DNA from: Pontimonas sp.
GTDB taxonomy: Bacteria; Actinomycetota; Actinomycetes; Actinomycetales; Microbacteriaceae
Length of the DNA: 18,669 nt
Assembly (NCBI GenBank): GCA_023263045.1
Contig: JALQXU010000007.1
Coordinates: 1 to 18,669, forward strand
Direction of reading: 5' to 3'
Part shown: one piece after another, positions 7,495 through 14,226 of the stretch
How the letters are laid out: each line of letters starts with the position of its first letter
Position numbering within the stretch: position 1 is the first letter of the stretch
Translations under genes and position numbers: made by a program
The notes under the pieces: generated by a model
The model's input: the letters and a program-made list of their open reading frames with translations, nothing else
Told to the model about the DNA's origin: nothing
The model's database searches: none

Positions 7495-7716
7495 TTAGTT
7501 ACCCTCGACATCCCGTCGGATCGTGCTCACAGGGAAACCCTTTTGCGAAAGATATGCCTCGAAGTACTCACGATGCTCCGTGCAGGCCAGCCAGATTTTC
7601 TGTCTCTCCGGACCGTGAATCTTGGGATTTCTCCACAGCACATCCCATTCCGGTGGAGCCTCACACGAGCTCCTCGAGCACCGAAGCGTGGGGGTCGGAG
7701 CACCCGGAATAATCAC
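7495..7716 (-). CDS. Small conserved actinobacterial Cys/His protein, function unknown
   Basis: 73-aa protein beginning MIIPGAPTPTLRCSRSSCE. It has C13-x4-C18 and C45-x2-H48 (LACTEH), a likely metal-binding (zinc-ribbon-like) set, and the central WRNPKIHGPERQKIWLAC block that I recall from small actinobacterial proteins with the same neighbours, often listed as hypothetical. The start is the GTG at 7716: its GTGA overlaps the TGA of the DUF3099 gene, a classic coupled junction. A longer reading of the frame, up to 7881, would lie wholly across DUF3099 and is composition-biased, so it is rejected. SURF1 follows after 2 nt. The position suggests a link to oxidase assembly or membrane metal handling, but that is inference. 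Confidence 0.82.
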   Translation of the reverse strand: MIIPGAPTPTLRCSRSSCEAPPEWDVLWRNPKIHGPERQKIWLACTEHREYFEAYLSQKGFPVSTIRRDVEGN

Positions 7717-7982
7717 GACCGACGCAGGGGAACGATGCCACCGGGACGCAGAGGTTCCCCCGAGGCCCTTTTCTTCGATACGGAGTTCGCTGTCACCACG
7801 GCGAAGTAGGGCAGAAACACCGCGCCCAGGGCGGGAAGAAGTAGCCACCATCCTTCGACGAGAAAACACGCGCCGATACACACCAACCTGATACCCATCG
7901 CAACGGTGTAGCGCACCATGCGCGAACGGCGCTCAGCATCAGGCGAATCCTGCAGGCTGGTAATGGTGTAGCTCTCGCTCAT
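7713..7982 (-). CDS. DUF3099 family two-helix membrane protein
   Basis: 89-aa protein starting MSESYTITSLQDSPDAERR. The motif of an ITSL/SP..ER..RM stretch followed by two hydrophobic helices (about residues 26-46 and 49-68, with EGWWLLLPALGAVFLPYFAVV) is that of the actinobacterial DUF3099 family; the C-terminus is short and basic. The function is unknown. The ATG at 7982 is preferred because GAAGGA lies about 4 nt upstream and the family begins here; an in-frame ATG at 7994 and a TTG-type extension to 8039 lack support. It is the first gene of the operon with the 73-aa protein and SURF1, and divergent from fabG across 47 bp. A TACGAT hexamer at 7998-7993 may be its -10. Confidence 0.85.
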   Translation of the reverse strand: MSESYTITSLQDSPDAERRSRMVRYTVAMGIRLVCIGACFLVEGWWLLLPALGAVFLPYFAVVTANSVSKKRASGEPLRPGGIVPLRRS

Positions 7983-8015
7983 GATGTCCTTCATCGTAAG
8001 CCCACAACCTGCCAA

Positions 8016-8021
8016 TAAGCT
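8016..8021 (+). promoter_or_regulatory. Predicted -10 element TAAGCT for fabG (leaderless geometry)
   Basis: TAAGCT ends 8 nt before the fabG ATG, so transcription would begin at or next to the start codon. The sequence from the hexamer to the ATG, TAAGCTTGGGAGACATG, closely matches the one before the ABC gene at 10689 and the glgC start. No -35 is evident. The GGGAG next to the ATG is too close to act as a normal ribosome site. Confidence 0.45.
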
Positions 8022-8029
8022 TGGGAGAC

Positions 8030-8740
8030 ATGAGTACACCTCGCACCGTTCTAATCACTGGTGGCAACCGTGGAATTGGTCACGCCATAGCCGCTCGCTT
8101 TGTCGCTGATGGCCACCGAGTTGCCGTCACCGCCCGTAGCGGTGAGGGCCCCGCTGGAGCACTTACCGTCAGGGCTGACGTGACCGACGGTGACTCGCTG
8201 GATGCCGCCATCGGCGAAGTGGAGGCAGCATTAGGACCCATTGAGGTCGTCGTTGCAAACGCGGGCATCACGAAAGACACACTCCTCATGCGCATGAAGG
8301 ACGAGGAATTCGAGGAAGTCATTCAGACAAACCTCGTGGGCGTATTCAAGGTGGTGAAAAGGTGCGTGACGTCCATGATCAAAGCAAAGCACGGACGGAT
8401 CATCCTGATTTCCAGTGTGGTGGGGCTTTACGGGTCGCCTGGTCAGGTCAACTACGCGTCCTCAAAATCGGCACTCGTCGGTTTTGCTCGGTCGGTGACC
8501 AGAGAATTAGGTTCAAGGGGTATCACCGCAAACGTCGTCGCTCCCGGTTTCATCAAGACCGACATGACAACGGCGCTGCCCGAAGCCCAACAAGAGGCCT
8601 ATTTGTCTTCTATTCCGGCTGGCCGCTTCGCTGAACCGGAGGAGGTCGCCGCGGCAGTGTCGTGGCTTGCGAGCGATGAAGCTGCCTACGTCTCGGGGGC
8701 GGTTCTGCCCATAGACGGCGGATTAGGGATGGGCCACTAG
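8030..8740 (+). CDS. fabG: 3-oxoacyl-ACP reductase FabG (SDR family)
   Basis: 236-aa short-chain dehydrogenase. It has the NADPH motif TGGNRGIG at 10-17, NAG in VVANAGI, S129 in ISSVVG, and Y142/K146 in YASSK; spacing and context (QVNYASSK, GITANVVAPGFIKTDMT, SDEAAYVSGAVL) match E. coli FabG closely, supporting a role in the first reduction of fatty acid elongation. The ATG at 8030 gives MSTPRTVLITGG; the in-frame TTG at 8021 only adds three residues. It is a single-gene unit: divergent from DUF3099 and convergent with serB, whose stop it overlaps by 4 bp. No inhA/fabI gene is adjacent, unlike mycobacteria. FabG-like reductases of other specificity are the main alternative. Confidence 0.9.
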   Translation: MSTPRTVLITGGNRGIGHAIAARFVADGHRVAVTARSGEGPAGALTVRADVTDGDSLDAAIGEVEAALGPIEVVVANAGITKDTLLMRMKDEEFEEVIQTNLVGVFKVVKRCVTSMIKAKHGRIILISSVVGLYGSPGQVNYASSKSALVGFARSVTRELGSRGITANVVAPGFIKTDMTTALPEAQQEAYLSSIPAGRFAEPEEVAAAVSWLASDEAAYVSGAVLPIDGGLGMGH

Positions 8741-9387
8741 TCCCATGAACTGATGACATCCCAGACGCGTCGCAGGTCGGGAACATCAATGACAACATCG
8801 GCGGCGTCCTTCGCGACTTGCTTCGCCACAAAGGCAATCCCCACGCCGGCATCTCGCAACATGGCCACATCGTTGCCTCCGTCACCTACCGCAACGGTGT
8901 GGGCCATATCGACGGAGTTCTCGGCAGCCCATGACCGCAAAGTGTCACTCTTGGCTCTCGCGTCAACGATGTCTCCGGTGAGGCGACCCGTGAGACGGTC
9001 ATCGATCACCTCCAGGTGATTCGCACGATGGAAATCGAGGCGCAAGCGGGCTGCCAGGGGATCCACCATGTGGTGAAATCCTCCAGAAACAGCCCCCACC
9101 AGATGCCCGGCCGAATGCAATCGCTCAACGAGCTCCTGAGCGCCGTCGGTGAGCTGAACCTGTGCTGTCGCTGCCGCCACAGCATCCAAGCTGACACCCT
9201 CGAGCGTGGCAACACGTGCTCTCAATGATTCCTCGAAATCGAGCTCTCCCCGCATCGCAGCTGCGGTGATGGAGCTCACCCGGTCGGCCGTCTCCGGTGA
9301 GACACAGCTTGCGAGGAGGTCGATTCCTTCATCCCGGGTGAGCGTTGAATCGACGTCCAGAACGACGAGTCTTCGTGGACTCGTCAC
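8737..9387 (-). CDS. serB: Phosphoserine phosphatase
   Basis: 216-aa HAD-superfamily enzyme for the last step of serine synthesis, phosphoserine to serine. The nucleophile motif D11-V-D13-S-T15 is followed by a cap region with E/R-rich SLRARVATLEGV, the second motif GAVSGGF, a Lys in DARAKSDTLRSW and GDGGNDVAML (168-177) with D169/D173 for magnesium. The catalytic domain is complete; there is no N-terminal ACT domain, so this is the short form. The GTG start at 9387 overlaps the glgC stop as GTGA, implying translational coupling. The terminal TAG interlocks with the fabG TAG. Confidence 0.92.
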   Translation of the reverse strand: MTSPRRLVVLDVDSTLTRDEGIDLLASCVSPETADRVSSITAAAMRGELDFEESLRARVATLEGVSLDAVAAATAQVQLTDGAQELVERLHSAGHLVGAVSGGFHHMVDPLAARLRLDFHRANHLEVIDDRLTGRLTGDIVDARAKSDTLRSWAAENSVDMAHTVAVGDGGNDVAMLRDAGVGIAFVAKQVAKDAADVVIDVPDLRRVWDVISSWD

Positions 9388-10625
9388 GCTGAGACCACGA
9401 GACCTTTCGCGACTACCGTCACTCCCGATTCAGACACCGTAAAGCCGCGAGAGAGATCGAGATCCCGGTCAACTCCTACCGTCGCTCCCGGTTCTATGAC
9501 AACCTCCTTGTCCAGGATTGCTCGCTGGACGGTGGCGCCTTGCCCAATGACGACACGCTCAAAAACTATGGAGTCCTCCACCGTGGCACCCGAGTAAATC
9601 TTCACCCACGGTCCCAGCACGCTGCGAGAAACGTTGGCGCCGACCACATAGCAACCGAGTGAGACGGTTGACTCAGAGAGAGACCCCGGATTGCCGTCCT
9701 TATCTTGCACAAATTTTGCCGGAGGAGAGTTCCACTGTTGGGAGAAAATCGGCCAATCATTGTTGAAGAGGTTGAAGACCGGGTCCTTGGAGATGAGATC
9801 TTGGTGAGCCTCGTAAAAAGCATCAATAGTTCCCACATCTCGCCAGTAGAAGCGGTCGTTTTCACGTGCACCAGGAACCTCGTTGCGATTGAGATCGTAG
9901 ACAAACGCTTCACCGCGCTCCACAAACTCGGGAATCACATCGCCACCCATGTCGTGGGACGACTCCACATCCCCCGCGTCAGCACGAACAGCATCCACTA
10001 GTGCGCTAGTGGTGAACACATAATTTCCCATCGACGCAAGAATCTCGTCAGGAGAATCCTTAAGCCCCTCGATGGAGCGAGGCTTCTCCACGAATTCGCG
10101 AATTCTCGTGGGATCTTTCTCATCGACCTGAATAACTCCGAACTGGTCAGCAAGCTCCCTGGGTTGACGAATCCCCGCGACAGTCGCTCGCGCTCCACTA
10201 GCGATATGTGCGTCCACCATCTGCTGGAAGTCCATTCGATACACGTGATCAGCACCCACGACGACGACATATTCAGGTTTTTCATCCCCGATGAGGTTCA
10301 AGCTCTGGAAAATGGCGTCCGCAGAACCGGCAAACCAGCGCTTTCCCAGGCGTTGTTGCGCCGGAACGGAAGCCACGTACGCGTTCAGCATCCCGCTGAG
10401 CCGCCATGTTTGCGAAACGTGCCGGTCCAGCGAGTGCGATTTGTATTGAGTCAAAACGACTATTTGTCGGAGCCCAGAATTGATCAAGTTCGAAATCGCG
10501 AAGTCGATGAGACGGTAATGTCCGGCAAAGGGAACCGCTGGCTTGGCCCGATCCGCAGTGAGAGGCATGAGCCTTTTTCCCTCGCCACCAGCGAGGACAA
10601 TTCCCAAAACTTTGGGGGCGCTCAT
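9384..10625 (-). CDS. glgC: Glucose-1-phosphate adenylyltransferase (ADP-glucose pyrophosphorylase)
   Basis: 413-aa enzyme making ADP-glucose for glycogen and, in actinobacteria, related glucan/maltose-1-phosphate pathways. The N-terminal nucleotide-binding signature is LAGGEGKRLMPLTADRAKP from residue 11, followed by RLIDFAISNLINSG, YKSHSLDRHV, GSADAIFQSL and VVGADHVYRMDF; the C-terminal third is the left-handed beta-helix with repeated hexapeptides (VSRSVLGPWVKIYSGATVEDS). The ATG at 10625 is chosen by family length; GGAGG sits directly against it with no spacer, and a TACGCT -10 lies 6 nt upstream, suggesting a leaderless message. Upstream in-frame ATG 10649 and TTG 10655 add residues absent from the family. 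serB follows with a 4-bp overlap. Confidence 0.95.
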   Translation of the reverse strand: MSAPKVLGIVLAGGEGKRLMPLTADRAKPAVPFAGHYRLIDFAISNLINSGLRQIVVLTQYKSHSLDRHVSQTWRLSGMLNAYVASVPAQQRLGKRWFAGSADAIFQSLNLIGDEKPEYVVVVGADHVYRMDFQQMVDAHIASGARATVAGIRQPRELADQFGVIQVDEKDPTRIREFVEKPRSIEGLKDSPDEILASMGNYVFTTSALVDAVRADAGDVESSHDMGGDVIPEFVERGEAFVYDLNRNEVPGARENDRFYWRDVGTIDAFYEAHQDLISKDPVFNLFNNDWPIFSQQWNSPPAKFVQDKDGNPGSLSESTVSLGCYVVGANVSRSVLGPWVKIYSGATVEDSIVFERVVIGQGATVQRAILDKEVVIEPGATVGVDRDLDLSRGFTVSESGVTVVAKGLVVSA

Positions 10626-10627
10626 CC

Positions 10628-10684
10628 TCCAAGCGTAGCCGATGGGCATTCTCAAACCGGGGGAGCCAGTGGACTACGCTTGGA
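10628..10684. promoter_or_regulatory. Divergent promoter with exact 11-bp inverted repeat carrying both -10 hexamers
   Basis: TCCAAGCGTAG (10628-10638) and CTACGCTTGGA (10674-10684) are perfect reverse complements separated by 35 bp. Each arm contains TACGCT oriented toward its gene: on the minus strand it ends 6 nt before the glgC ATG, on the plus strand 8 nt before the ABC gene ATG. Both arrangements put the transcription start at or near the start codon. No good -35 is visible on either side. The repeat is directly seen; the promoter role is inferred. Confidence 0.55.
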
Positions 10685-10688
10685 CAAT

Positions 10689-11471
10689 ATGTCCGAGGTT
10701 GCCGCGTTCCAGTCTGTGGGTTTCGTTCGGGACCAGAGACCTATCCTCGAAGACATCTCGTGGACTGTTGATTCCCAAGAGCGCTGGGTCATCGTTGGGC
10801 CGAATGGTGCCGGCAAAACGACCATTCTCAGTATGTTGGCGTCGCTCACGTATCCCTCATCTGGGACCGTCACCGTTCTCGGCGAAACGCTCGGAAAGAC
10901 CAACGTTTTTGAGCTACGTCCGCGCGTGGGTTACGCCTCGAGCGACATGACCAGTCGGGTTCCCTATAACGAAACTGTTCTGGATACCGTTCTCACCGCC
11001 GCCTACGGTGTTACGGGACGATGGCGCGAAGAATATGAAGACATCGATACTCGTCGTGCTCTGCGAGTGCTCTCTGAATGGCGCCTCGATAACCTCGCGG
11101 AGAACACGATGCGCACACTCTCCGATGGGGAAAAGAAACGGGTTCAAATCGCTCGAGCAGTAATGACCGACCCTGAGTTGCTCCTGCTTGACGAACCAGC
11201 AGGAAGTCTGGACGTCGGAGCGCGTGAAGACGTCATCGAAATGCTCGACCATTTTGCCAGCGACCCGGGATCCCCAGCGATGGTCATGGTCACCCACCAT
11301 GTCGAAGAGATTCCCTCTGGTTTCACCCATCTGTTGGTTATCGCAGGGGGTCGCGCGATTGCCCAAGGGCCGATAGGTGACACGTTGACCGGCGATGTGC
11401 TCAGTGAGGCATTCGGACGGCCGCTGTCCATCACGCACAACAACGGGCGATATCAAGCCACAGCACTCTAG
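10689..11471 (+). CDS. Orphan ABC-type ATPase, ModF/YlmA-like
   Basis: 260-aa single nucleotide-binding domain: Walker A GPNGAGKTT at 37-45 (K43), signature LSDGEKKR from 144 (Asp replacing the first Gly of LSGGQ), Walker B ELLLLDEPAGSLD, and switch His in VTHHVEEI. The signature variant and the THHVEEIP-type H-loop point to the COG1119 (ModF/PhrA-, B. subtilis YlmA-like) group. No permease or binding-protein gene is near, so the transport partner, if any, is elsewhere. The ATG at 10689 is chosen from the family start MSEVAAFQSV; the open frame upstream runs antisense through glgC and is not coding. It is divergent from glgC and is followed by rpmE2 after 65 nt. Confidence 0.85.
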   Translation: MSEVAAFQSVGFVRDQRPILEDISWTVDSQERWVIVGPNGAGKTTILSMLASLTYPSSGTVTVLGETLGKTNVFELRPRVGYASSDMTSRVPYNETVLDTVLTAAYGVTGRWREEYEDIDTRRALRVLSEWRLDNLAENTMRTLSDGEKKRVQIARAVMTDPELLLLDEPAGSLDVGAREDVIEMLDHFASDPGSPAMVMVTHHVEEIPSGFTHLLVIAGGRAIAQGPIGDTLTGDVLSEAFGRPLSITHNNGRYQATAL

Positions 11472-11480
11472 TTTTCCTGG

Positions 11481-11486
11481 TAGAGT
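11481..11486 (+). promoter_or_regulatory. Likely extended -10 promoter TGGTAGAGT for rpmE2
   Basis: TAGAGT preceded by TGG gives an extended -10 pattern 10 nt after the stop of the ABC gene. Start would fall near 11493, leaving a leader of about 44 nt. No -35 is recognisable. This suggests rpmE2 has its own promoter rather than relying on the ABC gene. Confidence 0.45.
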
Positions 11487-11495
11487 TGCGCTTTG

Positions 11496-11512
11496 GCTCG
11501 AGGACATCGAGC
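11496..11512 (+). promoter_or_regulatory. Hairpin in the rpmE2 5' leader
   Basis: GCTCGA (11496-11501) and TCGAGC (11507-11512) form a perfect 6-bp stem around the loop GGACA, immediately after the predicted transcription start and 12 nt before the AAGGA ribosome site. Ribosomal-protein leader RNAs upstream of L31 genes, including actinobacterial types, have been described, and this could be one. I cannot test fit to a covariance model here. The stem itself is certain; its role is inferred. Confidence 0.42.
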
Positions 11513-11536
11513 ACTGTCACACATAAGGATTAGGTC

Positions 11537-11788
11537 ATGAAAGCCGACATTCACCCCTCTTACGCCCCCGTGGTGTTTCGCGACCTCACCTCCGGTGAGA
11601 GCTTTCTTACGCGTTCCACCGCGACGAGTGACAAGACAGTGGAGTGGGAGGACGGCAACACCTACCCGGTGATTGATGTTGAGATTTCAAGCGCTTCTCA
11701 CCCCTTCTACACAGGTAAGCAGCGCATTCTGGACTCCGCCGGACGAGTCGAGAAGTTCAACCAGCGTTTCAAGAACTTCGGCAAGTAA
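11537..11788 (+). CDS. rpmE2: Ribosomal protein L31 type B
   Basis: 83-aa large-subunit ribosomal protein. MKADIHPSYAPVVFRD at the N-terminus, SFLTRSTATS, the central YPVIDVEISSASHPFYTGKQ and the C-terminal GRVEKFNQRFKNFGK identify L31. It has no Cys at all, so it lacks the CxxC zinc site of L31 type A and is the zinc-independent form. AAGGA lies 7 nt before the ATG. Type B paralogues are often induced by zinc limitation through Zur, but I see no Zur-like palindrome in the 65-nt gap upstream, so it may be the main copy. Only 4 nt separate its stop from that of the convergent exonuclease gene. Confidence 0.96.
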   Translation: MKADIHPSYAPVVFRDLTSGESFLTRSTATSDKTVEWEDGNTYPVIDVEISSASHPFYTGKQRILDSAGRVEKFNQRFKNFGK

Positions 11789-11792
11789 AGAG

Positions 11793-12482
11793 CTACCTAC
11801 GGACTGGCCACTCTCCGCTGGCCACAAACCCGGGATCGCCGGAACCTCGCCGGAACTTTTGGTAGTTCTCTGCCCATGATTTCGACCACTCAATTTGTTG
11901 GTCATGGAGCCATTGCGCATCACCACTGAGAGCTTCCCCATGGGTGCGAAGGATGGCCTGCGCAACCCTGCCCGCGGCGATAGCGTCAGCGTCAGCTTGA
12001 TGCGAATCATCAAGAGCCACGAGATAGTGGGCGGCCGCCATTCCCAGCGTCCTCTTGCCCTTGCGGTAGGTATCGACAGCACGGTCGATCACGAGCGGGT
12101 CAACAATCGGTCGCGGATCTGAGAGTGGCTCAAGCCCGTAGCGCACCATTTCGTGGTGCAGAATCGAGAAATCGTACGCGGCGTTGTAGGCAACAATCGG
12201 GGTGCCCTGAGCGAAGTACTGTGCAACGGTCTCGCCGATTTCAGAGACAACTTCGGAGGCGTCGCGACCCTTTGCCTGGGCAATTTCCGTCGTGATGCCG
12301 TGAACTGCCGCTGCCTGTTCGGGAATAGCTACTCCCGGATTAGCCAACCAGCTGTGTGACTCTTGAACTTCACCGTCAGAACCAATAATGCCCAGAAAAC
12401 AGGTCACAATTCTGGCGTAACGGGTATCGAGACCTGTTGTTTCCGTATCGAAAACAGCGAGGGTGTCACTCCAATGAGCCAT
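11793..12482 (-). CDS. DEDDh 3'-5' exonuclease (DnaQ-like)
   Basis: 229-aa member of the RNase T/DNA polymerase III epsilon-like family. It has Exo I FDTETTG (D12, E14), Exo II YNAAYDFSILHHE (D104) and Exo III H161-QADA-D166, the complete DEDDh set, followed by a C-terminal tail rich in Trp and charged residues. There is no extra BRCT or helicase domain. It may act in proofreading, repair or RNA trimming; the substrate cannot be told. The ATG at 12482 is 10 nt after the treS stop and has no visible ribosome site, so it probably relies on coupling as the last gene of the operon. Confidence 0.9.
   Translation of the reverse strand: MAHWSDTLAVFDTETTGLDTRYARIVTCFLGIIGSDGEVQESHSWLANPGVAIPEQAAAVHGITTEIAQAKGRDASEVVSEIGETVAQYFAQGTPIVAYNAAYDFSILHHEMVRYGLEPLSDPRPIVDPLVIDRAVDTYRKGKRTLGMAAAHYLVALDDSHQADADAIAAGRVAQAILRTHGEALSGDAQWLHDQQIEWSKSWAENYQKFRRGSGDPGFVASGEWPVRR
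11805..11824 (+). terminator. Weak hairpin after rpmE2, no T-run
   Basis: TGGCCA (11805-11810) repeats at 11819-11824; being self-complementary, the copies can form a 6-bp stem with loop CTCTCCGC, starting 17 nt after the rpmE2 stop. There is no T-run and it lies within the 3' end of the opposing exonuclease gene, so it may be only coding sequence. Listed as the only terminator-like structure near this convergent junction. Confidence 0.2.
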
Positions 12483-12492
12483 AGGCAGGAGC

Positions 12493-14214
12493 CTAGGCCA
12501 CGGACTGTTTGACGCCCGCCAGCGACAACCAGTAGAAACTCTGAGCGGGGAGAGTCAGTGTCATGTGACCTTGCTCGCTGGGAGTGGGGAAAGTGCCGCC
12601 TCCCATCACATCCGTCACCTTGTTGGCTCGGAATTGCTCGGGTAACTGGATATCGACCGAGATGGGGTGGTGCGCGAAGGAATACACGCACAGCATCGTC
12701 TCGGGGCGTTCCCCGGGTCGGCAGTCCTCGGCTTGCATATCGCGAATGAAGGCCAAGGTGGAGGGGTTATCGCTAGGCACGACCGTAAGAGAACCCACAC
12801 CTAGGACAGGGTGCTCCTTCCGGAGGTGGACCAGATTGCGCACCCAGTGCAGCAGTGAAGCCTGTTGGGCAAGCTGAGTTTCGACATTGGAGAAGCCATA
12901 GTGGTAGACCAGCGACTGAACAACAGGGAGATAGAGCTTTCCCGGGTCGGCAACAGAAAAGCCCGCATTCCGGTCTGGAGTCCATTGCATCGGCGTACGG
13001 GAACTATCTCGGTCTTCCAGCCAAATGTTGTCGCCCATACCTATCTCATCGCCGTAGTAGAGGAAGGGGCTTCCGGGTAAGGAGAGCAGGAGGCCGTGTG
13101 CAAGCTCGATTTCGCGCCGAGAGTTGTCCAGCAGGGGCGCCAATCGGCGACGGATTCCAACATTGACGCGCATTCTGGGGTCGTATGCGTACCAGCCGTA
13201 GAGTGCCTGTTTTTCTTCCTCCGTCACCATTTCCAGTGTCAACTCGTCATGGTTACGAAGAAAAACTCCCCACGCTGAACCGTCTGGAACCTCGGTTGTT
13301 TCCCTCAGCACCTCATTCAGACTTGCGGTTTGCTGGGAGCGAAGAGCATAGAAAATTCTCGGCATAATCGGAAAATCGAAGGCCATGTGACATTCGGGCT
13401 CTTCGTCTGTTCCCAGATAGGCAGCAACCTCCTTGGGCCATTGATTCGCCTCCGCGATAAGTACCCTTCCGGGGAATTCCTCGTCGAGGAAAGCACGGAA
13501 GTTTCTCAGAAACTCGTGTGTTTCCGGCTCACTCTCACCCGTTCCCTCATCCGACTCGTAGAGGTAGGGAATCGCATCGAGCCGGAATCCATCAACTCCC
13601 ATCGACAGCCAATAACGCGCAATGTCGCGCATTTCCTCGTGAACCTTGGGGTTGTGATAGTTCAGATCAGGCTGATGGGAGAAGAACCGGTGAAAGTAGA
13701 ACTGACGTCTCTCCGCGTCAAAAGCCCAGTTGGAGACCTCAGTGTCGGTGAATATCACCCTGATTTGTTGGCGAATCTGGTCGGTGTCTGACCAGACGTA
13801 ATAGTCGCCATAGGGTCCAGATGGGTCAGAGCGCGACTGCTGGAACCACTCGTGGTCCACCGACGTGTGATTGAGGGGTAAATCCATCACAACTCGCATG
13901 TTCCGGGCGTGTGCCTGGGATACCAGCTCCTGGAAATCTTCGATGGTGCCAAATTCGGGCAGAACTTGCCGGAAGTCCGCTACGTCGTACCCCCCGTCTT
14001 TCAGTGGCGAGGAGTAAAACGGCGGCAGCCACAGTGCATCAACGCCTAGCCACTCGAGGTAGTCGAGTTTGCCGATGAGGCCCGGAATATCGCCAACGCC
14101 ATCACCATCGGAGTCATAGAAAGACCGGACCATAACCTCATAGAAAACCGCACGCCGATACCACTGCGGGTCGTGGTCAAGACCACGGTGAGCATAGGGA
14201 AGCCGGAAATCCAT
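12493..14214 (-). CDS. treS: Maltose alpha-D-glucosyltransferase (trehalose synthase)
   Basis: 573-aa GH13 enzyme interconverting maltose and trehalose. The N-terminus (WYRRAVFYEVMVRSFYDSDG, GVGDIPGLIGKLDYLEWLGV) and GYDVADF are TreS-like. Catalytic residues are all present: nucleophile D213 in GFRLDAIPYL, acid/base E255 in LIAEANQWP and D323 in LRNHDEL. The C-terminal beta domain ends in PAQSFYWLSL. Length is that of a stand-alone TreS, with no fused maltokinase domain, and no glgE, glgB or maltokinase gene is adjacent. The ATG at 14214 follows the YbaK-type gene by 12 nt with only a weak GAAAG upstream. Related alpha-glucosidases and isomaltulose synthases are less likely because of the NQWP context. 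Confidence 0.93.
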   Translation of the reverse strand: MDFRLPYAHRGLDHDPQWYRRAVFYEVMVRSFYDSDGDGVGDIPGLIGKLDYLEWLGVDALWLPPFYSSPLKDGGYDVADFRQVLPEFGTIEDFQELVSQAHARNMRVVMDLPLNHTSVDHEWFQQSRSDPSGPYGDYYVWSDTDQIRQQIRVIFTDTEVSNWAFDAERRQFYFHRFFSHQPDLNYHNPKVHEEMRDIARYWLSMGVDGFRLDAIPYLYESDEGTGESEPETHEFLRNFRAFLDEEFPGRVLIAEANQWPKEVAAYLGTDEEPECHMAFDFPIMPRIFYALRSQQTASLNEVLRETTEVPDGSAWGVFLRNHDELTLEMVTEEEKQALYGWYAYDPRMRVNVGIRRRLAPLLDNSRREIELAHGLLLSLPGSPFLYYGDEIGMGDNIWLEDRDSSRTPMQWTPDRNAGFSVADPGKLYLPVVQSLVYHYGFSNVETQLAQQASLLHWVRNLVHLRKEHPVLGVGSLTVVPSDNPSTLAFIRDMQAEDCRPGERPETMLCVYSFAHHPISVDIQLPEQFRANKVTDVMGGGTFPTPSEQGHMTLTLPAQSFYWLSLAGVKQSVA

Positions 14215-14226
14215 TAAGAGACTTTC

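Noticed and set aside
7717..7881. Longer form of the 73-aa gene starting at 7881
   Set aside because: The extra segment is entirely out of frame across DUF3099 and Arg/Ser-rich; the GTGA junction at 7716-7713 is a standard coupled start.
10164..10688. Upstream extension of the ABC ATPase giving a 435-aa protein
   Set aside because: The extra region is antisense to glgC and shows no domain; the family start is at 10689, next to a promoter element.
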